64,000 nt of DNA from Carposina sasakii (taxonomy: Eukaryota; Arthropoda; Insecta; Lepidoptera; Carposinidae), in assembly GCA_014607495.2 (NCBI GenBank), contig CP053159.1, positions 8,377,501 through 8,441,500 on the forward strand, written 5' to 3'. Numbering within the stretch: the first letter of the stretch is position 1; each line of letters begins with the position of its first letter. Below the pieces are notes generated by a model that saw only the letters and a program-made list of their open reading frames with translations, did no database searches and was not told where the DNA came from. This document shows positions 37,401 through 46,199 of this stretch, piece by piece. Both the position numbers and the translations under genes were made by a program.

Positions 37401-40400
37401 CCGAATAAAGGCACTTCTTTAGCCCTACTCACGGCTATACTGTAATGAGTATTCTCTGTGCACGGATCTATCGCTCTGACGACCACAAACACATGCTGGA
37501 ACTGAGACCGTATATTCCGAGGTGTAAACGGCGCAGCACCGGGCTCTTGAAATACTATGGTCACTATATCATTGCCTATATGCCGCTTCCTCAACAGCTG
37601 CTGCCTATTATTAGGCGTGTAGGGAAGCATTGTCGACACATGAAACATAATCTCACAACCCTGATACGTCGTGTATACTGAGTAAAGCCCGGTGGAGTCC
37701 GTCCGATTGTCCAGCCCCCCCTTGTATTTATCAAAGTCTTTTAACACAACAGTTTTGCCCAACATCTTGAGGAACTCTATAAACGCCGGGCCGGCTTCCT
37801 GATTGTTGTACATCTCCTCTTCGGTGGATTGCCCGCTCTTGCAGTACATGACGCCGACTTTGTAGTGTCTGGTCACGCATTGCTCGTCTAGTCTTAGCAA
37901 TTGTTCTTCAGCGCCACTGTTTGTGGCGCCCAACCTATAATAATAATAATAAAGCAGGTAAATATAGGAGTATTATATGTGTTATACTTTGGTGCTCTAA
38001 GTATTAATTTAATTAAAACCCCAGTCTAAACGATGCAGGCCAAAGTTTATGTGTGAATATTTATTTAATATGTTAATCAGCCAGTACCTTAAGCAACCAA
38101 GCTGCAATTCGGGTGCCACATACTCCAGGATATCTTTAGTGTTATATGTCGCGCTGTTATTGGTCGGCTTTGCATTAGTGAGGGCATCTTCCAACACCGA
38201 CCCCCTGAGTGTAAGGAGTTCTGATGTGCGCACCACGAGGCGGTATTGCCATACCAGTTGCGACGCCGGCGCAGACACATCGCTTCCGCTCCCGCGTCGA
38301 AGCTCTACGCGCTCTTTCTTTATCGATATCGCTATTGGTCCGAGTGTATCGTCCATTCCGAACCAATTTTGATGAGCTGTAGATTAATAAGTAATTAAGA
38401 TTATTTTGTTTTTCTAATTTTGTATTTTTAGTTTGTTATCTTTAGAATTGGAAATGTATTTGATGGTTATCAATATTTACATTATGGGTGTTATATTTTA
38501 TTTTCACTTTATTTTTATGGTATTCTGTAATACCATAGAGGAATAAAAGACTATTCGTCTATGGTATTACAGAATACCATAAAAATAAATAATAATACTA
38601 AATAATAATCAGCTTAGATAGATTCATTTAGGCTATTAAACATGCATACTAAATCTAACAATTGTGTAATAGCCTACGCAGACGACGTACTTTTCTCCGC
38701 GGGGGTGAAAAAAAGCACGCTCCGCCAATAAAATAGAACGCTTACAAATGTATCGAGCAACGCAAACGACGGATTAAAGCACCGAAATTAATTAAATCCG
38801 CCGAATAACCGCGGACATGCAGGGAGCAGAGCGGACAAAAGTACGCGGGAGTCGTCGAAAAAAGGCAGCCAACTCAGTTATTTTGTGTCACCTCACTTAC
38901 GTCGTTTGAAGTACCACCTCTATTCTGGGTTCCGAAACTTTGATATTCACGTAGGTACCTACACAGGGTGTAACAGAAAGGGTATGTTAAGTGAAAGAAC
39001 CTATTTCGAGACTCGAAATCATATGTTTGTTTTTCAAGATTGTATGAACATTCCAGAGTTGTTTTGAATTTTTATTTATCTCATCGCGTTTATTAAGTTA
39101 GCAGATGTAATTAGCTAATGTGTAGATATGATCTACATACATATAATCACGCCTTTATCCCTTATGGGGTAGGCAGAGCACCAAGGGCCGATAGAACCAC
39201 ATGGTGCCACTTCTGACCAATTTTAAGGGTTGTACATCTCAACTATAGAGATGTACAAGTTCGGTTAGTAGTGACAGGTGGTCAGCCCATCGCCTACAAA
39301 ACACCAAGATATTATCTTTTTTCTATAGTATAATAATACTAGTGAACGCCCGCAACTTCGTCCGCGTGGACTGCAAAAAAAACAAAATGTCGAAGTTATC
39401 CGGGATAAAAATATTTACCCTGGATAAAAAGTAGCCTATGTGTTAATCCAGCTAACTCCATACCAAATTTTATTGAAATCGCTCCAGCCATTTTTACGTG
39501 AAAGAGTAACAAACATACATCCATCCATACTCACAAACTTTCGCTTTTATAATATTAGTAGGGTGATATATCCATAATATAACATCAAAGTTTCGGAACC
39601 CAGAAAAGTTCAGCTTCAAATAAAAAAATTAAAAAAAACTCAGCAGCTTCAAATAACGTAAGTGAGGTGACAGAAAATAACTGAGTTGGATCTCTATTCC
39701 TCTATAGTTATTCTCCTCTATGAAATGATCGCACACCGTTGTCCGCAGTAAACCTCGGCGTACCTACTTGTCTCCCCCGCGAAGAAAACTCCGTCGTCTG
39801 CGTAGGCTATAAGTCTGAATTTTATAGTTAAGAGTTGGTACTAAAAACCCAACTATTTACTCCAACCGTAATATTTATTTACAAAGGAATCAGCTTCAAA
39901 ACAAACTTACGTTGATTGTAAAAGTAGTTCCTATAATACAAAGCGCCCTGATCCTGGCTTTCAACAGGCAGCGGAGTGAGTGGCTTCGCGAAGGGGCAGC
40001 CATTCCGCCAGTGAGTCTGCCCAGGGGGAAACTCTAAAACGGACAGGCCGTAAGCCGCCCGGGGTCGATGCCACTCTCCAACTTGACCCGGGATCGCGCC
40101 TCGGGACGTGCGCCAACATAGGGGAATGCAACGCTCTTCTTCGCCTGGATAAATAAAAAATAAAAAATTTAATATAATTCAATAGAAGTTTTACTTTCGA
40201 TATTAAACTTCTTTAGATACAACTGAAGTTCTAGTGGATTTTTGAAATAGGTGATCTTTACCTAGCAATATCGAAATAAGTTTAGTAACTTTAGATGTAG
40301 GACGAAATCTTCTCAACAGAATTCAAAACCAAAATAGGTACATACACAAAAAATACCCTCATTGCTCAAGAATGTGGAGTTACTCAGATGATGTTACAAA

Positions 40401-43400
40401 GCCATTTGCTCAGAATTTCATGAAAGGTCAATAAACTTGCATAACATGATGTGTGACTAAGATGAGAGAATGGGAAACAATTCTCATTCAACAGGCTTAG
40501 GCTTTCAAGCATGAATCAGTGTAATGGAATGTTGTCCTTGGTCAGTTCTAGTTTAATCACATTTTTGACCTGTGTCTTTCATTTGCCATCTTTAATGGAT
40601 TTTGTTTTATTTATTACTGTATACTCTCTTGAATTCTTAAGGTACTTATGCGATATGAAATACTAATGGCAGATTTTTCAATGGACAGATAGTAGTAGTA
40701 GTAGTTAGTAGACTTCAAATAGACCTAAAAGCAAAGCAAAATAAATTAAATGCAAGAAAGAACTCATTGATACATTGCATGTCACACACACATAATCATT
40801 CATCAGTAATCTAATCATCAGATTCGTAATCACTGCAATTTGTGTTTTTCTAGCAAACTGAGTAAACAGTATTTGAAGTGAAGCAATAAACATTATTTTC
40901 TCTTTATTGCTCATAGTCATAACATAACTTATATAGGTACAGCATTTTTCTTGTTCAAATAAACAGTTATTTATTACATGTTAGTAAGTACATAATTATT
41001 TAAAAGTTTGAAATTACTTATTTTTTTGTCTTTAGTAATTGCTTTTTTGAAAATTACTTTTTACAGGGTGTAACAAAAAGGGTATGTTAAGCGAAAAGCT
41101 ATGTAAATAGCTCACTATAGAGAACCTATCCACAAAATTTGAGATCCGAAATCACACATTTATTTTTCCCGATTGTATGGAGAATTTTTAACCCATACTT
41201 GGCTGCCGTGCCCATTTGGGAACACTTAATTATTGAGGGTAGAAAAAAAAAGTGTTGATAACAGAGGAAATATTGATACATTTTTGAGTAGTTCGAAGTA
41301 CTCTGATTTAATTTGCAATAATAAGTTTTAGCTATAATTTGTGATTTTGTGACAGTGATTTTCTGAAATTTCTTAACGAGATCGTCGTGGAGGTATGTAT
41401 TGTTTTTTAAATATTATTAAATGTAGACAAATATAAACACCATGCTTACTTAAAATTATATGAAATTCAATAAATAATTATTGGTTTGTACCATATTGCA
41501 GTTACGTATAATAAAAATAAAAGTTTTTGTGACATTCAAAATATTGCTGTGCCAATTTGGGTACAGTGGCCACAAGAGAACTAATATTATCTAATTTCTT
41601 TCAGAGTTTTAAAATGAGTCCTAGGCGTAGATATAGTGCCAGTAACAACTTTGAAGGCTTAGAAAAGGCCATATATTCCATCCTAGAAGATAATGACGGA
41701 TTGGAGTATGATCTAGCTATAATTCCACCAGAACCCAGTGTTGTTACTGACGTAGAAGAGGGTTTTGATGACGATTCTCCACCTAACTTGCCGAATGATG
41801 TTCCCGGAAATGTTGAGGTATTTGTCCGCAATGTTGGTGTTCTTTCGGATTCCGAAAATAGCAGCGATGGTGAGCCATTAGCTACCAAAAGAGCCCGAAT
41901 TAGATACAATCTACCTCAAGCAAATTATCATCCAAATATACCAAGTTCCTCCACATCGAATACTCCAGTTTGGCGTTATTGTACCCCAAATTATACAAAC
42001 TCCTATACAGAAACTGACAGTCAAAAATAAAACGAGAGCCGCATGAAAGAAGCAGTGAAAGATCTTGCTCCTGTAAAAATATTTAAAATGTTTTTTGATG
42101 ATGAAGTATTTGCCATGATTGCCGACTATAGTAACTTATACTTATAGTGGAATACTTTCCATGAAAATATTTCCATGCTCTTCTATGCTGCTCTGGGAGT
42201 GAAAAAAAAACATATAATACTACAGCTGCTTCTCTTTCCGGGTATACTGTACAAGTCAGTAGAGGGACAAGAGGGTTTTGGTGTTTTGTAGGCGATGGGC
42301 TGACCACCTGTCACTACTAACCGAACTTGTACATCTCAACTATACCCTCAAAATTGGTCAGAAGTGGCACCATGTGGTTCTGTCGGCCCTTGGTGATCTG
42401 CCTACCTCATAAGGGATAAAGGCCTGATTATATTATATATGTGAAATATTTCCATAGATGAATCCATGGTGAAATATTACGGTCATCATTCGGCAAAACA
42501 ATTTATTAGAGGGAAACCCGTTCGTTTTAGGTACAAAAACTGGGTAGCAGATTAGTGCTTGGGGATATTGTTACAGTTTCGATATTTATTGTGGCAAACC
42601 TGCTAATTCTAATATGGATCATTGAAAAAACTTGTTTTAAGAATTATTACTCTTAAGTACCCAGTGTGCCAATTTGGGTACACCCCTATAAAAACAAAAT
42701 AAACATTTTTTTTTCCTTTTTTTTTCATGATATCATATTTTGTTGTAGGCCTTATTATAATTAAATAAAAAAGTTTAAAGTAAATCCTTATAGTTTTCCT
42801 TTGGCCATTAATGGGTTAAATATCTCAGGAATTTTCATACAATCTTGAAAATTAAAAATGTGGTTTCGAGTCTCAAATTTTGGGAATAGGTTCTCTATAG
42901 TGGGCTATTTATACAGCTTTTCGCTTAACATACCCTTTCTGTTACACCCTGTATATGTAATTGATTTCTAATCTATACAAAATCAAGATTTAGGATTGAG
43001 GTCAGGGTCAACCCAACATAAAATAAGATGATGGTAAGTATACTAGTACTAAAAAGTTGATTTGACGTATGCCTATGTTCAGCAGTTAACTTGACAAAAA
43101 TATCTTTTCCCCAAATATTTTTGTTATTAATGTGTAGGAAAACATGGCATTACTGCTAGTACAATACATAAATAGAAATTGCAAAGAATTTCTTATTTCA
43201 ACAAAATCTTTTGCTTAGAAACAATGACTTCCCATAGGTGAGAGCTAAACTTGTCACCTAGTTCTCATGAGAACAATGTAGTGTGTAAATCACTTCAGTA
43301 CCTACCTACACATAATTAGATGATCCATTGAGCATTACAGTTTTACAACTGTATGTTACATTTCTACACTAGATAATATTATACAGAGGAAATATTTAAT

Positions 43401-45007
43401 AGGGTAGTTGACTATGGTTGAATTTTAATGACATTTTATGCTTATCGGAATAAATCATCAAAATCATACTTATGAGGTAGTGATAAGCCTTCAAAGTTAA
43501 GTGGACAAGTCCATTTTTCAAATGTGAAATTAATTGAAAATTACAACATCAACAACGACAACAATGACTATGTCCACCTGCATAATTTCCACCAACTTTT
43601 GTTTTGTGACCATATTTATAAACGCAACATTTAATATAGCTGTAGAACAAAAGTTCTTTTTAGATTATTTTTTTGTTTATTTTTTTAACCTTATCATAAC
43701 TTAAGCAACAGGATCATCTCCTTTGGTTGCTCTTGTGTAGATCACTTGTCCGTGGTGTTGGACTACCTGCTTGATTAAACCTAGGTGCCTAGTTCTTTTA
43801 CACACATACAAGTTACTGAAAAACTGACATCATATTGTGGCAGTCGTTTGTATGGAGCGTTTTTGGCAAGTCTAAAATTGTGATTTTTAAATTGTTATAT
43901 CCCAGTAAGCTTTCACCCTAGCGAAGTTTTTCTTTCGAAAGTGTTTCTTTTATTTTATGACCTTTCGATATAAATACAAATAAAAAACCTGTAAACGACC
44001 CTATTGTTTGCTTAGAATGCCACATTATCAACAACTTTTTATCCTGGGATAAATTAAAGCTCATCTGGGAAATGGGTATTCATTCAACTATGTATGTTGT
44101 CAAGTAAAATTAAAACCTCTTCTGTTTTAGGCTGATACAAGAAGGCCTAATAACACTTACATTACAGCATTCAATTACATAAAGAATGTCTTATAATACA
44201 GCTATGTATTTAGAATAACCCAGCAAACATTTCCCAATGGAAATTCTGGGCAAATTTCTACTCCAGCCCTGGGAGGTTATAGGATGTTTACTTTCATACA
44301 CAAATCTGCATTTATAAGGAACTGTATAAAAATGCTTAGTAAATAACATAACTGAAATTATAAAACTCACCTCCCAATTCATTTCTAAAGAAAGGACAAC
44401 TTTCCACCAATTCATTAGAACGGCCATCTCCAGTATCAGGTACAGAATCATCTCCAGATGGCACACCGCGGGTAAGTAGAGATGCAGCTGAGGCTCCAGT
44501 GGTAGTGTTACGCCGTCTACTCAACAGAGCACCACGGATCTCTGCTGCATAACTGAGATTGGCTGTCAATGACTGACAGTCATAATGAGCAAACTGACGT
44601 TTTTTAGTTGCATCTGTCAGATTTACTAATGATCCATCATCTAAGGTATGTCGTGAAAGTGTGGGAATCGCCCATTTAGGCAATTTTAGTCGAGGTTTAG
44701 GGCTGGCATTGGATTGAGGAGGCGGTCCATCGGCATGATCACTAGGCACCTCGGAAATTCTATCAGGAGGTCGACTCAACCCCGTCGCCTTGTCAGTCCC
44801 ACTGAACCCAACATAGTTGTGGTTGTGGACCATTGCAGGAACACGTTCACCTGCGCCGCCTATAACGTCGATGGATCCAAAACTGCCATAATCTCGATGC
44901 AAGCCATTTGTAGATCCTTGTTCACCGTATATCAAGTCCAGACTCGAATTACTGCGATACATAACATCTCGAGCTTCTTTTTTCTTTGGATGGTTTGGAG
45001 TGTACAT
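28328..45007 (-). CDS. Signal-induced proliferation-associated 1-like (SIPA1L) RapGAP
   Basis: GTPase-activating protein for Rap that acts at cell junctions or synapses in animals. Fifteen coding exons on the minus strand were joined by matching splice phases: 44371-45007, 39911-39957, 38088-38376, 37334-37934, 36826-36961, 36633-36748, 36222-36354, 35507-35668, 34643-34812, 32968-33127, 31869-31996, 30547-30606, 29528-29674, 28771-28866, 28328-28456. Domain order matches vertebrate SIPA1L1-3: N-terminal region, RapGAP with the IGNDIV Asn thumb, PDZ with the LGFHV loop, low-complexity linker, C-terminal coiled coil. Exon phases show that at least one exon between 44371 and 39957 is missing from this model. 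The N-terminus may extend upstream, since a possible 3' splice site precedes 45007. The C-terminus is uncertain. The introns are loaded with transposons. Confidence 0.9.
28771..28866 (-). CDS. SIPA1L exon, linker
   Basis: 32 codons, phase 0 to 0, acceptor 'catttag' and donor GTGAGT. It encodes an acidic segment including [19 protein letters not shown]. Confidence 0.75.
29528..29674 (-). CDS. SIPA1L exon, conserved ALDW motif
   Basis: 49 codons, phase 0 to 0. A Gly/Ala-rich stretch is followed by [18 protein letters not shown], which matches the conserved (S/A)LEWSSLV motif near the SIPA1L C-terminus. Confidence 0.8.
30398..30487. mobile_element. MITE fragment (ggcagtcacacttaaacc family)
   Basis: Partial copy with 'gactgccacacttaaacg' and 'taacataaatggctgaga', as in copies at 19905 and 21357. 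Intronic in SIPA1L. Confidence 0.6.
30547..30606 (-). CDS. SIPA1L exon, look-alike of the exon at 31869
   Basis: A 60-bp cassette, phase 0 to 0, with acceptor 'tgtttacag' and donor GTAAAA. It encodes [20 protein letters not shown], which parallels [20 protein letters not shown] in the exon at 31869-31996. The two may be used together or as alternatives. Confidence 0.75.
30840..31825 (+). repeat. Retroelement-like insertion with (ATT)n tail
   Basis: GC-richer, unspliced text unlike its surroundings, with no long ORF, ending in 'acagctcgccaatattatt' and an ATT run at 31808-31823. A trinucleotide tail after GC-rich sequence suggests a non-LTR retroposon 3' end, oriented opposite to the host gene. 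It lies wholly within one SIPA1L intron. Confidence 0.5.
31869..31996 (-). CDS. SIPA1L exon, linker with LSYNP motif
   Basis: Two bases plus 42 codons. It encodes a basic Ser/Arg-rich start, then [20 protein letters not shown] and LQ. The donor GTCAAT is weak. Reading through it gives [16 protein letters not shown] and a stop, so it could serve as an alternative 3' end. Confidence 0.7.
32316..32999. repeat. 52/55-bp minisatellite of a 5' splice junction
   Basis: About 13 head-to-tail copies of a 52- or 55-bp unit. Each unit contains the last 30 or so bases of the SIPA1L exon at 32968-33127 (minus: CGACAGCGAGGGCTACGG, then CACCG) followed by the donor GTGAGT and a few intron bases. The copies are almost identical, so the array is young or homogenised. 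Neither unit length is a multiple of three. Confidence 0.95.
32968..33127 (-). CDS. SIPA1L exon, after PDZ; ends in the minisatellite
   Basis: Starts at phase 0 ([10 protein letters not shown] follows DPVT of the PDZ exon) and encodes a Pro/Arg/Ser-rich linker ending [13 protein letters not shown]. The donor at 32967-32966 is the first of about 13 tandem copies. Confidence 0.85.
33800..34335. repeat. Region with duplicated cagacgcgacg words and a tRNA-like element
   Basis: The text 'aatgtcagacgcgacg' occurs at about 33800 and 34287, on each side of the tRNA-like element at 34097-34169. No coding exon is seen. It is intronic in SIPA1L. Confidence 0.4.
34097..34169 (-). tRNA. Degenerate tRNA-like element
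   Basis: On the minus strand a perfect A box TAGCCAAGTGG (34151-34161) and a perfect B box GGTTCGAGTCC (34107-34117) are spaced as in a tRNA, and a run of about 12 T follows (34086-34075), a Pol III terminator. The T arm folds, but the anticodon and D stems pair badly, so it is a tRNA pseudogene or SINE head rather than a working tRNA. The loop would present CCG. Confidence 0.45.
34643..34812 (-). CDS. SIPA1L exon: PDZ domain
   Basis: Encodes [20 protein letters not shown] through [10 protein letters not shown] and [15 protein letters not shown], with the carboxylate-binding loop LGFHV completed by the previous exon. This is nearly a whole PDZ domain, as in SIPA1L1-3, where it follows the RapGAP domain. 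Confidence 0.92.
35507..35668 (-). CDS. SIPA1L exon between RapGAP and PDZ
   Basis: Begins [20 protein letters not shown] and ends [10 protein letters not shown], phases 1 to 1. It matches the SIPA1L region that starts with Gly-Trp after the RapGAP domain. Its 3' splice junction is repeated in the upstream intron (35652-35975). High GC content. Confidence 0.85.
35652..35975. repeat. Tandem copies of a 3' splice junction
   Basis: Four diverged copies of a roughly 90-100 bp unit, each containing the plus-strand words 'cccactatccagcctg' and 'cacagacttgttgac'. On the minus strand each copy is a CAG acceptor followed by the first bases of the exon at 35507-35668. The acceptors fall near 35669, 35769, 35863 and 35957. 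Confidence 0.85.
36222..36354 (-). CDS. SIPA1L exon after RapGAP
   Basis: Encodes [20 protein letters not shown] and the hydrophobic [19 protein letters not shown], phases 0 to 1. This matches the SIPA1L 'DCILGIS' segment. Confidence 0.85.
36633..36748 (-). CDS. SIPA1L exon with PRVEN motif
   Basis: Encodes [20 protein letters not shown] and [11 protein letters not shown]; acceptor 'tgtgtag', donor GTAAGT. Confidence 0.8.
36826..36961 (-). CDS. SIPA1L exon: end of RapGAP domain
   Basis: Encodes [20 protein letters not shown] then [14 protein letters not shown], the strongly conserved C-terminal helix of the SIPA1L RapGAP domain. Phases 0 to 1. Confidence 0.92.
37334..37934 (-). CDS. SIPA1L exon: RapGAP core
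   Basis: 601 bp, one phase base plus 200 codons. It includes [40 protein letters not shown] and [17 protein letters not shown]. The Asn in IGNDIV is the catalytic 'Asn thumb' that RapGAPs use instead of an arginine finger. No damage seen. Confidence 0.97.
38088..38376 (-). CDS. SIPA1L exon: RapGAP N-terminal part
   Basis: Encodes [40 protein letters not shown] and [12 protein letters not shown], then joins in phase to LGATN in the next exon. Strong match to the dimerisation part of the SIPA1L RapGAP domain. Confidence 0.95.
38508..38589. repeat. Perfect 31-bp inverted repeat with 20-nt loop
   Basis: Arms 38508-38538 and 38559-38589 are fully complementary (inner part TATGGTATTCTGTAATACC), with loop 38539-38558. 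It is in the SIPA1L intron just upstream of exon 38088-38376. Either a tiny foldback MITE or a hairpin RNA precursor. Confidence 0.85.
38640..38880 (+). pseudogene. R1-like reverse transcriptase fragment, + arm
   Basis: The reading [16 protein letters not shown] contains the catalytic AYADD box. Stops follow. It forms an inverted pair with 39735-39830. Confidence 0.7.
38964..39068. mobile_element. TA-flanked MITE half copy (cagggtgtaac family)
   Basis: Left end CAGGGTGTAACAGAAAGG after 'aca'; only one arm is present. It lies in the loop of the inverted R1-like fragments. Confidence 0.6.
39138..39315 (-). mobile_element. RTE-tailed SINE, 5'-truncated copy
   Basis: Matches 42177-42443 and 59323-59590 over its 3' part. 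Imperfect flanking repeats agatatgatct / agatattatct may be the target duplication. Confidence 0.7.
39345..39560 (-). repeat. Interspersed repeat of the cgcgggcgtccac family
   Basis: Starts 'agtgaacgcccgcaactt' and has 'aaagtagcctatgtgttaa', like 11088 and 56925. Intronic. Confidence 0.7.
39735..39830 (-). pseudogene. R1-like reverse transcriptase fragment, - arm
   Basis: On the minus strand [14 protein letters not shown] again shows the AYADD box. With 38640-38880 it flanks a set of inserted repeats in an inverted arrangement. Confidence 0.65.
39911..39957 (-). CDS. SIPA1L short exon
   Basis: 47 bp: one base, 15 codons, one base. It encodes [15 protein letters not shown], which corresponds to the SIPA1L 'DLGAYYYRKFFY' segment and joins in phase to HQNWFG. 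The acceptor (GTTGAAAG) has a poor pyrimidine tract and abuts repeat-like DNA. Confidence 0.8.
39961..40145 (-). repeat. Repeat-like GC-rich segment abutting a SIPA1L exon
   Basis: The minus-strand frame reads [20 protein letters not shown] and [18 protein letters not shown] with no stop for about 60 codons. I recall this as a frequent repeat-derived peptide in lepidopteran gene sets, but no second copy is in the window, so the assignment is uncertain. Confidence 0.4.
41614..42530 (+). pseudogene. piggyBac-type transposase remnant
   Basis: An ATG at 41614 ([20 protein letters not shown]) opens an acidic N-terminal frame running to 42030. After a frame change, [20 protein letters not shown] is the typical start of the piggyBac transposase core. 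Beyond the SINE insertion, [20 protein letters not shown] and [11 protein letters not shown] are also core motifs. The intervening catalytic segments are deleted, and stops are present. Not functional. Confidence 0.85.
42177..42443 (+). mobile_element. SINE with RTE-like 3' tail, inside the piggyBac remnant
   Basis: Flanked by a perfect 12-bp target duplication AAATATTTCCAT (42165-42176, 42444-42455). 267 bp, the same length as the copy at 59323-59590. The 3' end (aagggataaaggcctgatta) resembles the 3' end of the RTE-like LINE at 62872-63560 (gaaagaggcgtgattatta). Confidence 0.88.
44371..45007 (-). CDS. SIPA1L first recognised coding exon
   Basis: Encodes [63 protein letters not shown] and [12 protein letters not shown], all SIPA1L N-terminal landmarks. 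The donor is GTGAGT after phase 1. The first ATG in the open frame is 45007, but AG-containing text about 25 bp upstream ('aaagtag' on the minus strand) could be a 3' splice site, so the true start may lie further upstream. Confidence 0.88.
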
Positions 45008-45546
45008 GGCATTATTTTCAGATGTACCTACTTTACACTATTATTACTACCTCTCTAATAAACATATCATTTTATGAATGTCGCTTGTGATGGAGCAATA
45101 ATATAAACGCCAGGATTATTAATTTTCACACAAAAGTCACAATAACAAATTTGAAAATGTTTTCCACGTATTACTTTCCCAATGTGAAGCGAACGCTAGT
45201 AAAAGTAATTATCTTCATTAGAAAAAGGACAATTTAGAGCGTATTTTACAAATCTTACTGCAACCTAACAAAAAGAAACAACAAAATGTAGAAATTATGT
45301 AGTTATGTATCAATTTCCAAAAAGAAGCAAAAAATATTTTTCTCATGAGATTGATGGCTATCGAACGGAACGAACAAAATGAATGATTTTGTTGAATTGT
45401 TTGGTTATCCCGAAAGAAAACCAAGGGGAACTTCCCCACACAGCCATTAGCGATTCCGGCAGTCACACTTAAACCTCAACCTAATCTTAGTCAGGTCTAT
45501 CTCTCTCCGTTCTTAACATAAATTGCTGAGAGAAAAGGGACAGGTG

Positions 45547-45879
45547 CACAGTGGTTCCAATGTATGGGAGGTGCTGGACATTCGCATCCAAAAAATAAAA
45601 TTGGTGAATCTTGAGAAACTAATTATGCCATCTTGTTTGGTAGATCAATGTCTTTGAAAGTTATTATTCAAAGTTTTTTTGTAACTGTAATTTTTGAGAG
45701 ATAATTGAGAAATAGTATCTTCTTACTATGGAAATGGTCAAACTTACTTACATATCTCTTGATTCCGGCCTCGTTTCAAGTTGCGGTCTTCGGTATTGTG
45801 TTTATATTTGAGAGAACTACAATTAATGCTAACACACATAGTGCGCCAAACGTGCACTTTCTGCGGTACATAGAGATGT
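45547..45879 (+). repeat. Left terminal inverted repeat of the Transib-like element
   Basis: Pairs with 48768-49100 with only a few mismatches. The shared arm contains an open frame beginning MRNSIFLLWKWSNLL on both sides, which merely reflects the inverted duplication. Confidence 0.9.
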
Positions 45880-46199
45880 CTATTTTTATATACGAAAAAG
45901 TTCCATACTGAACACTACAATGAAAGTGATCTTGTAATTTTGATTTTTGACATGTCCAAAATGTAGGTCAAATGGTTTGAGAACTAAATTACACTAAAAT
46001 TGTTATTATTTAATAAAATTCAAAAAATACGAAAAGCACAACATGCATTATAAATCTATAAAATAGTACAGATAAATTTAACTAAAAATGTCTATAAACA
46101 CAGAGAGAAAGACCCTAGTTACACGAATGAGATCTTTTTATTAAACTGTAATAAAAAAATTATTTATTTATATTTATTTTAATTAAAATTTTAATTTAT

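Larger units (their letters stand above)
41192..42815 (+). mobile_element. piggyBac-like element, degenerate, at TTAA
   Basis: Flanked by TTAA on both sides (41188-41191, 42816-42819), the hallmark of piggyBac insertion. Ends start CCCAT on both strands (CCCATACTTGG; CCCATTAATGG). The subterminal word TGCCAATTTGGGTACA recurs (41549, 42665; variant at 41210). It holds transposase remnants and a SINE (42177-42443). The middle and C-terminal parts of the transposase gene are gone. Confidence 0.85.
41064..42951. mobile_element. TA-flanked MITE split by a piggyBac-like element
   Basis: Left half 41064-41191 and right half 42816-42951 together equal the uninterrupted copies at 11468-11727 and 60384-60607. 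The break is exactly at TTAA within 'gaatttttaaatatctc'. Confidence 0.88.

Noticed and set aside
37445..37681. 78-codon plus-strand ORF
   Set aside because: Antisense shadow of the RapGAP exon, which has strong family motifs and splice phases.
45547..45553. True recombination signal with 12/23 spacer and nonamer
   Set aside because: Only the heptamer matches; the A-rich block is at about 36 bp and no nonamer fits a 12- or 23-bp spacer.
45705..45911. Two identical 68-76 codon ORFs at both Transib ends
   Set aside because: They are the same inverted-repeat arm read twice; no domain and no sign of being a gene.
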